A stretch of 9,937 nucleotides of DNA from Candidatus Eiseniibacteriota bacterium. Its GTDB lineage: Bacteria > Eisenbacteria > RBG-16-71-46 > JABDJR01. The notes below the pieces were generated by a model. It ran no database searches, had not been told where the DNA came from, and worked only from the letters and a program-made list of their open reading frames with translations. This document shows positions 1 to 6,560 of this stretch, piece after piece (positions within the stretch are counted from its first letter, which is position 1; every line of letters starts with the position of its first letter). The DNA lies in the NCBI GenBank assembly GCA_013003415.1, contig JABDJR010000362.1, positions 1 through 9,937 on the forward strand, written 5' to 3'. Position numbers and translations under genes: made by a program.

Positions 1-833
1 TGGAGAATCTCCGTCTCGCCTTTCCCGAGAAAGACGCGGCGTGGCATCTGGACATCTATAAGAAGATGCTCCAGAACATGGGGGGTGTGCTTTCCGAGTT
101 TGCTCGTCTGACCGATCCCAAGCGTTCCAAAGAACTTCTTTTCGAACTCAAGAACGCGAAGTGGATCCCCGAGACCCACGCGCTGGGTCGGGGAGGCTTT
201 CTTCTGAGTGCTCACTTTGGAAACTGGGAGGGCATGGGAGCGATCGGGGCCGACATGGGCGTTCCAATCACCGTTCTTGGTGCGCGGCAACGCAACCCGT
301 TAGTCGAAAAGATGTTCTCCGAATACCGAGCTTCACTGGGTGTCGAGGCGATCACGGTTCGTAGCGGCATGCGCCCCTTGGTCCAGGCGCTGAAGCAGGG
401 GAGGCTGGTGACGACGCTGGCCGACCAAGATGGGGGGCGGGACGGCATTTTTTTGGACTTCTTTGGCCGAAAGGCCTCGGTTCAGGCCGGAGTCTTTCGC
501 CTCGCCGCCCGGCTTCAGGCGCCCATCTTGGTGGGTTTTAGCACCCGCGTGGATGAGGGGTGGAGCGGGTATCTCCACCCGCCCCTGATGCCAAGGGAGG
601 CCCAGGGGCCCGAGGCATTGGAGAAAGAGGCGACCCGCCTGGCTCGAGAGTACACCCAGCTGGTGGAACAGGCGGTTAGCGCCCCCCCCGCACACTGGTT
701 TTTGGTTCATCGCCGCTGGAAAACCCGACCTAAAAACCAACCGGAAACCCAAGAAAAAGCCAGAATTTCAGGGGCTAGAGCGTCCGCGAAGAACCTTCTT
801 CAACCTCCTCCCCAAACGTCCGATAACCCCTAA
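1..833 (+). CDS. Lipid A biosynthesis acyltransferase (LpxL/HtrB family), 5'-truncated by window
   Basis: The reading frame is open from position 3, so the gene starts upstream; the first internal ATG is at 66 but the family sequence (NLRLAFPEK) already runs before it. About 277 residues are visible. The family is usually around 300, so the missing part is roughly the N-terminal membrane anchor. Visible marks are the catalytic HX4E motif HFGNWE at 213-230, the ARQRNPLVEKMF segment, the block ADQDGGRDGIFLDFFGR around 419-470, and the C-terminal HRRWKTRP typical of Kdo-lipid A acyltransferases. Family members transfer an acyl chain from acyl-ACP to a lipid A precursor at the inner-membrane inner face. 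The last 30 or so residues are a Gln/Pro/Ala-rich tail beyond the conserved fold. Which of LpxL, LpxM or LpxP it matches, or whether it acylates another lipid, cannot be told here. The stop (831-833) overlaps the stop of the convergent next gene. Confidence 0.9.
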   Translation, partial: ENLRLAFPEKDAAWHLDIYKKMLQNMGGVLSEFARLTDPKRSKELLFELKNAKWIPETHALGRGGFLLSAHFGNWEGMGAIGADMGVPITVLGARQRNPLVEKMFSEYRASLGVEAITVRSGMRPLVQALKQGRLVTTLADQDGGRDGIFLDFFGRKASVQAGVFRLAARLQAPILVGFSTRVDEGWSGYLHPPLMPREAQGPEALEKEATRLAREYTQLVEQAVSAPPAHWFLVHRRWKTRPKNQPETQEKARISGARASAKNLLQPPPQTSDNP

Positions 834-1135
834 AAGCCGATTTTGGAGGACTCGTCGGGCCCCGGGGTCTTGATCACGCCGTGCTGTTTTTCGAATTTCT
901 CGAGGTTGTCCCCGAGAGCTCGGTGAAGCGCTTTGGCATGAAACGGGGTGAGGAGAATGCGGGAGTAGACTTTGGCTTTCTTGAGTCCGGGAAGGACACG
1001 GGCAAAGTCGACCACAATCTCGGCATTCGAATGGGTGATGAGGGCCAAGTTGCTGTACTGACCTTGTCCTTCGGCCTCGCCAATTTCAATTTGGATGTTT
1101 CCCTGACGGGGCGCGGGAGCTTTGTTTTCAGTCAT
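830..1135 (-). CDS. DUF3467 family protein
   Basis: A 101-residue soluble protein. The hallmark of the family is the stretch YSNLALITHSNAEIVVDF (residues 27-44) followed by LPGLKKAKVYSRILLTP (48-64), then HAKAL and a Lys/Glu-rich helix ending in GVIKTP; these make the DUF3467 assignment firm. The function of the family is not known to me. Start choice: ATG at 1135, with a weak GAG about 5 nt upstream. An in-frame TTG at 1150 would add five residues (TTG-KRDI) but has no better ribosome site. There is no signal peptide or membrane segment. The gene points away from the histidine-kinase-like gene at 1212, sharing a 76-bp divergent region, and converges on the acyltransferase with 4 nt of shared stop codons. 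A plausible sigma70-type promoter lies at 1172-1200. Confidence 0.88.
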   Translation of the reverse strand: MTENKAPAPRQGNIQIEIGEAEGQGQYSNLALITHSNAEIVVDFARVLPGLKKAKVYSRILLTPFHAKALHRALGDNLEKFEKQHGVIKTPGPDESSKIGF

Positions 1136-1171
1136 GATGTCTCGTTTCAATTGAGGAAAAAAGTGATCAAA

Positions 1172-1200
1172 AGTCTAGGCTTCCCACCTTCCAACGTCAA
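1172..1200 (-). promoter_or_regulatory. Candidate sigma70-type promoter for the DUF3467 gene
   Basis: Reading the minus strand, TTGACG (1200-1195, 5 of 6 to TTGACA) is followed after exactly 17 nt by TAGACT (1177-1172, 4 of 6 to TATAAT). Transcription would start near 1165, giving a leader of about 30 nt before the ATG at 1135. The position between divergent genes is right. Short motif matches like this do arise by chance, so this is an inference. Confidence 0.4.
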
Positions 1201-1211
1201 CGAGGTCCTTT

Positions 1212-2492
1212 ATGGCCGATCGTGAGTTTCTTGATCCCTCAAAGGACGCGGCATCGAAAGACGAGACGTTTGAGGGCGACATGGATCCCTTGTGGAATGG
1301 GTTTGATGCTGTTCTGGCCGGCCTTCAATCCGGGACGCGAGTTCAAGAGCTGCTCTCCCAGGTTCTAGATCTTGGGGCCGCGTCCAACATTGCCGACGCC
1401 CTCTTGATTGTTGAGCCTGGCCAGACTTCCGGACCGGCTCGCATTTTGGCGAGCCACGGACTATCCAAAGCCGAGATTCGGAAGCCAGCTCTAGCTCTGT
1501 CCCGGGCCTCTGCAGATTGGGTGGCTCGTGGGGGCCGTGCTCTTACCTGCGCGGACCTTGATTCCGATGCGCGTTTTGAAGAGATGGATCCGGAGGGGTT
1601 TGTCTGGGCGGTGGGGCTTCCCATGGTTGCCTATCAACATTCCCATGGGGTCTTGGTATTTCTGGGACGAGAAGCGCGGGACTTAAAACAAGATGAAGTG
1701 CTTCGCCAGCGCCTGGTCAGCATGGCCGCGATTATCTTGCTCCAGTTTCGAACCCATGAAAAACTCCGTCTCATCGAAAACAAACTGGAAAACGAAGAAG
1801 CGAGAAGGCTAGAGGCAGAAACCTCACGGGACCACATGGAGCTGGCAAGTTCCATTTCCAGAGAACTGGACAACACCTTGGGCCCCATTCTTGAAGACTT
1901 GCGAACCCGAGACCGGGAAGATCTTTTGCAGGCAGCCGCGCGGGCCGAGCGTCTTGCCGAACAGCTTCGTGAAATTACGCGGGATACCCGTCGCGATTTG
2001 AAACTGGTGGATCTGAACGAGCTGGTAGAAGAGTGTTTGTATGCCGCGACCGATGTTGCCCGCGAACGGGGAGTTCAAGTGCAACAGCGACTCGGAGTGA
2101 GTGTTCCCCGTTTGTTGTTGGACTCGGCCCTGGTAAGACGGGTGATCTCCAACATGGTCGTGCGGCTTATTGAATCCTCTAAACCTCGGGCGCGCCTCGT
2201 GGCGCAAACGGTTCGCCGTGGGGGACAAGTGGAGTTGTTCATGGGGACCGAAACCAAATGGAAGCCCGGTCAGATTCTGGATACCCTGTGGAGTTCCTTG
2301 GGGGAGACCGATGAAGCCAAAGGATTCTCCCTCGAGACCGCGCGTCACTTTCTCACCGAGATGCGAGCCTCGATCGAGGCCGAAGCCACCGATCAGTGGC
2401 CCCTGGCTTTTCGTATCCGCTTCCCGATTGCCCACAATCGAGACCGACGCCTAAACCCCGGCGCTAAAGGCTCAAACGAGGAAGCTGCCTAG
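1212..2492 (+). CDS. GAF domain histidine-kinase-like protein, probable pseudokinase
   Basis: A 426-residue soluble protein. The start ATG at 1212 has GAGGT at 1202-1206, 5 nt upstream. The first 30 residues are polar. Residues ~40-178 look like a GAF sensor domain (ADALLIVEPG, WVARGGRALTCADLDSD, VGLPMV, GVLVFLG). Residues ~180-210 form a charged, Glu/Arg-rich probable coiled coil, then a dimerisation-type helix with RELDNTL at 217-223, lined up with the kinase H-box HELNNPL but with Arg in place of the phospho-accepting His. The C-terminal ~265-405 follows the HATPase_c pattern (LVDLNELVEECL, LLLDSALVRRVISNMVVRLIES) but the second N-box Asn is Arg318, no DxGxG G1 motif can be found, and the G2 GLGL is GFSL (371-374). 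Kinase activity is therefore unlikely; a ligand-sensing or scaffolding role is inference. There are no membrane segments, and no response regulator lies nearby. Alternative: a very divergent active kinase. Confidence 0.82.
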   Translation: MADREFLDPSKDAASKDETFEGDMDPLWNGFDAVLAGLQSGTRVQELLSQVLDLGAASNIADALLIVEPGQTSGPARILASHGLSKAEIRKPALALSRASADWVARGGRALTCADLDSDARFEEMDPEGFVWAVGLPMVAYQHSHGVLVFLGREARDLKQDEVLRQRLVSMAAIILLQFRTHEKLRLIENKLENEEARRLEAETSRDHMELASSISRELDNTLGPILEDLRTRDREDLLQAAARAERLAEQLREITRDTRRDLKLVDLNELVEECLYAATDVARERGVQVQQRLGVSVPRLLLDSALVRRVISNMVVRLIESSKPRARLVAQTVRRGGQVELFMGTETKWKPGQILDTLWSSLGETDEAKGFSLETARHFLTEMRASIEAEATDQWPLAFRIRFPIAHNRDRRLNPGAKGSNEEAA

Positions 2493-2590
2493 CAGGCTTT
2501 CCCCGTCCACTTGATTTCGGTACCATTCTCCCCGTCGAGTTTACCGTTTCCAATTCCCGCCTACCGCCTTCAAAAAGGAACGCGCCCACA

Positions 2591-4642
2591 ATGAAGATTC
2601 GCCTTCCTTATCTCCTCCTAGCCCTAGGAGGGGCGGCGGCCTGCCTCTTTTCCATGCTGGCTGCCACCGGCGGCAAGCTCTCCATGCCCCTCGACGACGC
2701 CTTTATCTTTTTCCAGTACGCCAAAGAGCTTGCCAACGGTTCGCCCTTTTCTTACCAGGCTGGGGACCCGACCACCACCGGGGCCACGAGTCTTTTGACT
2801 GTCTTCATTGATGCTCTGGGGTACCTGGTGGGGTTCCGCGGCGAAGCCATGATTGTGTTCGCTCTTATTCTGGGGATTGTTTGCTTTGCCTGGTCCTTAG
2901 CCAGCGCCCATCGGCTTGGAGAACGCCTATGCCCGCAAGTTCCTTGGGGCCCGCCGCTTCTTTTGTTCTTCACCGGTCCGCTCCTCTGGGCGGCGTACTC
3001 GGGAATGGATCTGCCTTTGTTTATGGCCTTGAGTTTGGCCATGGCGGCGGAGTGGCCCGCGGCCAACGAAAAGCCCAGATTTCGATTCTTCATTTTCGGA
3101 GCACTCCTCGGTTTAGCTCGCCCGGACGGGCTCATTCTGATCATGGCCGCCCTGGCTCTGCGCTTGTTCCAAGGACGTCCTTCCGTGCTGTGGTTGCTCC
3201 CGCTTGCCGGAGCCGGACTTCCGTTTCTTGTTCAGTGGCTAATGACTGGTTCCCCGCAGTCCGCTTCCATGGATGTGAAGTCGGTCCTCAACAAACCTGA
3301 TTGGACGTTCAGCGAATGGTTGGTCCAAGCCGTGGCGCACTTTACTTACGTGGTGAAGGGAATCTTTGGTGGGGCCGAGATAGGCGACTCCAAACTCATG
3401 GCGGCGAACAATCGTTCCGGCGCCGGTTTGTATTTGATGCCGTTTGCTCTGTTCTGGTTGTTGGTCGGCTTGTTTCCCAAAGCTTGGGTGGAGCTTCGTG
3501 AGCGCAAACCCGGGCTTGGGGCGCTACTGCTTTCTTGGATTGCGCTGGCCCTTATTGCCCAATGTCTAACCGTTCCCAGCCATTGGCATTGGAATCGTTA
3601 TCTCATGACCCTCTACATCTTTGCCATTCCCGGGATGGCTTTGGGTATGGCCCGGGCGGGTCACTGGGTAGAAACCCTGTGGCCGGAAATGCGAACCGGA
3701 GATGGGGCGCGATTTCTTGTGGTGGTCATGTTGCTCCTGAGCTTGCCGAGTACGGTGTACTTTGTGATTGCCTATGGTCGGAACTCAGCCGACATTCGCT
3801 TCCAACACATCGACCTTGCCAATCGTTTGAACGCGATGGATGCGGTGAACGCGAAAACGATTGTGGCCGTGCACGACGTGGGTGCACTCAAATACTTCGG
3901 CAACTATAAGGTGCTCGATATCGAAGGGCTCGGCTCGAGAATCTTTCAGAAGGCTTCACGTCTTGAAAGTGCGGGAGTCTGGGAGGCCTTAGAATCGTTA
4001 CCTCCGGCGAGCCGCCCTGACTACTTTGCCGTGTACAGCAACTGGTACGACTCCGACTTTTTGGCCATGCACGCCGCCCGATTCAACCAGCGCCAGTTCC
4101 GGCCTTCGATTGCGGCGGGGAACCCGCTTCAGGTGTATCAAGCGAATTGGCGATACGCTGGGGTGGGTGAAACGCCTGAAGACCCGGCCGTGAAGACGCT
4201 TCTGGCTGGCTGTCGGGCGGTGGTCAACCTCGACATCTCGGATCTGCAAAGCGAGCATGACGCCCAATACCACTACCGCATTCTCGACGGTGCCTACGAT
4301 AATGTGTTCCAAGTTCGAGCCTTAGGTTCTGGCGCCACTGCGGTCGAAGGCGGCCGAATCATTAGTGGGGGCGAGTCTTTTAAGGCGTCGGGTTTGCGGC
4401 CGGGGTCTCGGGCCATACTCGTGAGTCGAACCCATACCCCCTTCCGTCTATTCGTCCAGGTGAACGGAGACGATGTCGGGGAGTGGAGTGGGGCACCTCC
4501 TCAAGGCCAGTCTTGGCAAGAAACGGTTTTCGACTTTGAAGTTCCCTCCGGAGACGGTGATGTAGAAATCAATCTTATCTCCGGCGATCCCCATCACTCC
4601 GCCTACGGCTCCTTCCACTATTGGGTGTATCAGTGCCCCTAA
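2591..4642 (+). CDS. GT-C fold integral membrane glycosyltransferase with C-terminal beta-rich domain
   Basis: A 683-residue polytopic membrane protein. AAGGA at 2575-2579 precedes the ATG by 11 nt, somewhat far. Residues 5-25 are a first membrane segment, followed by the GT-C first-loop acidic motif LDDAFIFFQYA (34-44) and GDPTTTGATSLLT (58-70), the pattern DDAxIxxRYA...G.TsxLxT of polyprenyl-phosphate-sugar-dependent transferases. Further hydrophobic segments lie at ~85-107, 120-150, 165-195, 197-218, 280-297, 308-327, 336-355 and 374-395, with SGMDLPLF and LARPDG between them. Residues 425-450 (DVGALKYFGNYKVLDIEGLG) and PDYFAVYSNWY are a periplasmic part also seen in related proteins. Residues ~540-683 are non-membrane and rich in alternating strands (FRLFVQVNGDD, FHYWVYQ), perhaps a carbohydrate-binding-like sandwich. 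Donor and acceptor are unknown. It is the first gene of a same-strand run, and overlaps the next gene by 10 nt. Confidence 0.78.
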   Translation: MKIRLPYLLLALGGAAACLFSMLAATGGKLSMPLDDAFIFFQYAKELANGSPFSYQAGDPTTTGATSLLTVFIDALGYLVGFRGEAMIVFALILGIVCFAWSLASAHRLGERLCPQVPWGPPLLLFFTGPLLWAAYSGMDLPLFMALSLAMAAEWPAANEKPRFRFFIFGALLGLARPDGLILIMAALALRLFQGRPSVLWLLPLAGAGLPFLVQWLMTGSPQSASMDVKSVLNKPDWTFSEWLVQAVAHFTYVVKGIFGGAEIGDSKLMAANNRSGAGLYLMPFALFWLLVGLFPKAWVELRERKPGLGALLLSWIALALIAQCLTVPSHWHWNRYLMTLYIFAIPGMALGMARAGHWVETLWPEMRTGDGARFLVVVMLLLSLPSTVYFVIAYGRNSADIRFQHIDLANRLNAMDAVNAKTIVAVHDVGALKYFGNYKVLDIEGLGSRIFQKASRLESAGVWEALESLPPASRPDYFAVYSNWYDSDFLAMHAARFNQRQFRPSIAAGNPLQVYQANWRYAGVGETPEDPAVKTLLAGCRAVVNLDISDLQSEHDAQYHYRILDGAYDNVFQVRALGSGATAVEGGRIISGGESFKASGLRPGSRAILVSRTHTPFRLFVQVNGDDVGEWSGAPPQGQSWQETVFDFEVPSGDGDVEINLISGDPHHSAYGSFHYWVYQCP

Positions 4643-6543
4643 GCGAACCTGCTCAGAAGCAGGGCCTCTTCTTTTGGGGCGTTGTTCTGGGAAGCATGCT
4701 TCTGGCGCTTGCGGTTCGCTTGCTGTACTTAGTTGATCTTCAGCACACGCCTTTCTTTGCCGCGCCGCAAATGGATGCCCTGTATCATCACCAGTGGGCG
4801 GGTCGTCTCGCGGCCGGGGATTGGATCGGCTCCGATGTGTTTTTCCGAGCGCCGCTTTATCCTTACTTTCTTGGGTTGCTTTACAAGTTAGGTTTGGACG
4901 GATTCGCGGTGCGCGTAGTCCAGTTTGTCATCGGATCGATTACGGTTGGGATCACCACCGCCATTGTGTTGCGCCAGTCCGGTCGCGTTGCGGGCATCGC
5001 CATCGGCCTCATGCTTGCTTTGTACGGCCCTCTGATCTACTTCGAGGGTGAGCTTCTTCTGGTGGTGCTGGAAGCGCTCTTGAATTTGCTCATGGTGTGG
5101 TCCTTGCATCGCGCGGTAAGCGACTCTTCGACGCGAAACTGGTTTGTGGCTGGAGTCCTGCTTTCCTTGGCCGCCCTAACCCGACCCATTGTCCTCGCGG
5201 TTCCTTTGGCGGTGGCGGTTGTCTTACTCCTGAAGCGCAAGAGGGAAGCCATAAAACCCCTGGGTGTTTATGCCCTGGGGTTCATGCTTTTGGTGGGGCC
5301 GGTCCTGGTTCGGAATTATGTTGTGGGTAAAGACATTGTGCCCATCGCCTCCCAGGGTGGCTTGAACTTCTATTTGGGAAATCACGAGGGGGCCGATGGT
5401 CGTGCCGCCCTGGCAGAAAACTTTCGCGCCACCTGGACGGGTGGCCTGGAAGACGCCCAACGCCAAGCCGAGATTGCTGAAGGTCGAAGCCTCAAGCCTT
5501 CGGAAGTTTCGCGCTACTGGTATGGCCACGCGTTCTCGTGGATAACGGCGAATCCCTGGGACGCCGGGAAACTCATGTTCAGGAAGCTACGCTATTTCTT
5601 GGACCCTTATGAGATTCCAAACAACCAGGACTACTACTTTTTTTCGAAACTGACCCGCGTCTTCAATCAGATGCCGCTCTTCAACTTTTTTTGGTTGGGG
5701 CCGCTTGCCCTGTTGGGTCTCCTTTGGAACCGAGGTCCCCAATCGCTTCCCGCAAGCTATCGCCTCGTGCCCGTCTTACTTGCTCTTGTGATCGTGGCCT
5801 TTTTTGTGTGCGGTCGGTTTCGAGTCTCTCTGGTTCCTCTTTTTGCGATTTGGGCAGGGGCAGGTATTGCGGGCCTTGTGCAGGCTTTTCAAAACCGCAA
5901 CTGGAAGCCCTTGGGTTTCATGGCTCTGTTCCTGGCCGTCCTGGTTAGCCTTGGGTTCATGGATGTTTTCGACTTTCGTAAAAACTACACTCCGGCAGAA
6001 TCGCACCTACGTCTTGGAATTCACTACGCCAGCCAGAAGCAGGAATCTTTAGCTGAAGTTCACTACAAGCAAGCCATTCAAGTTGCGCCCGGTTTCGCAG
6101 AGGCAAAAAACAATTTGGGAACGCTCTACGCTGCCCAAGGCAAAACGGCTGATGCGGAACGTTTGTTTATGGAAACCCTCAGAATCGCTCCCGGTCACCC
6201 CAAGGCGATTTCCAATCTCGCCAGTCTGACCTTTGCAAAAGGGGAAAAGGATCGTGCTCTGAGGTATGCCCAACAAATCCGAACCATGGACACCCAGGAC
6301 CCGAATGCTCTCTATAACGCTGCGGTGGTGTTTGGCAATTTGGGCGAGATTGAAGCGGCACAGGAACTTTTTGCCCGGCTGGGACATTTACAACCGTGGA
6401 ACGCAGGGGCTCGGCTTGGGGAGGCCAGGGCCTTGTTCCTTTTAGGGAATAGAGAACGGGCGAGAGAGGTCCTATTGAGTATGGAACCGAGTCGCAGAAC
6501 CCCGGAAATTGAAGATTTTCTGAAGCAATTGGAAGCCCCCTAA
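4633..6543 (+). CDS. GT-C (family 39-like) membrane glycosyltransferase with C-terminal TPR repeats
   Basis: About 636 residues from the GTG at 4633; a TTG at 4621 is the other choice (640 residues). GTG is preferred because GGTG sits 6-7 nt before it and the overlap with the upstream gene is then only 10 nt, typical of translational coupling. No ATG start is available. After a short cytoplasmic tail and a membrane helix comes a GT-C first-loop segment with Asp in PQMDALYHHQWA, then VFFRAPLYPYFLGLLY, the standard mark of glycosyltransferase family 39/PMT_2-like proteins. Multiple hydrophobic helices follow to about residue 445, including the motif QGGLNFYLGNHEGADG and YEIPNNQDYYFF. Residues ~455-632 form four to five TPR units (LGTLYAAQGKTADAERLF, NPNALYNAA-type repeats), presumably periplasmic and for protein contact. 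The family uses polyprenyl-phosphate sugars to modify lipids, glycans or proteins; the substrate here is unknown. Confidence 0.8.
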   Translation: MPLSEPAQKQGLFFWGVVLGSMLLALAVRLLYLVDLQHTPFFAAPQMDALYHHQWAGRLAAGDWIGSDVFFRAPLYPYFLGLLYKLGLDGFAVRVVQFVIGSITVGITTAIVLRQSGRVAGIAIGLMLALYGPLIYFEGELLLVVLEALLNLLMVWSLHRAVSDSSTRNWFVAGVLLSLAALTRPIVLAVPLAVAVVLLLKRKREAIKPLGVYALGFMLLVGPVLVRNYVVGKDIVPIASQGGLNFYLGNHEGADGRAALAENFRATWTGGLEDAQRQAEIAEGRSLKPSEVSRYWYGHAFSWITANPWDAGKLMFRKLRYFLDPYEIPNNQDYYFFSKLTRVFNQMPLFNFFWLGPLALLGLLWNRGPQSLPASYRLVPVLLALVIVAFFVCGRFRVSLVPLFAIWAGAGIAGLVQAFQNRNWKPLGFMALFLAVLVSLGFMDVFDFRKNYTPAESHLRLGIHYASQKQESLAEVHYKQAIQVAPGFAEAKNNLGTLYAAQGKTADAERLFMETLRIAPGHPKAISNLASLTFAKGEKDRALRYAQQIRTMDTQDPNALYNAAVVFGNLGEIEAAQELFARLGHLQPWNAGARLGEARALFLLGNRERAREVLLSMEPSRRTPEIEDFLKQLEAP

Positions 6544-6560
6544 TCATGGCAACGCCATGA
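6544..6560 (+). promoter_or_regulatory. Hairpin covering the start codon of the TonB-like gene, with 4-codon mini-ORF
   Basis: TCATGGC (6544-6550) and GCCATGA (6554-6560) are perfect 7-bp complements separated by AAC, so the ATG of the next gene (6557-6559) sits in the 3' arm. The same bases hold a tiny reading frame ATG-GCA-ACG-CCA-TGA (6546-6560) whose stop overlaps that start as ATGA. There is no clear ribosome site in front of the gene, so coupling to upstream translation or re-initiation is plausible. The structure is seen directly; a regulatory role is inference. Confidence 0.3.

Noticed and set aside
881..1225. A 114-residue plus-strand reading frame opposite the DUF3467 gene
   Set aside because: It lies antisense to a clearly recognised conserved protein, has no family features, and runs past the start of the kinase-like gene; a shadow of the real gene.
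1824..2435. A 203-residue minus-strand reading frame within the kinase-like gene
   Set aside because: It is entirely opposite a gene with clear GAF and HATPase-like patterning and a good ribosome site; its own protein looks compositionally random.
2493..2590. Promoter search in the 98-bp gap before the first GT-C gene: TTGATT at 2511-2516
   Set aside because: The hexamer at the expected distance (near 2534-2540) matches the -10 consensus at no more than 3 positions. Transcription may continue from the kinase-like gene; nothing supportable here beyond the AAGGA at 2575-2579.
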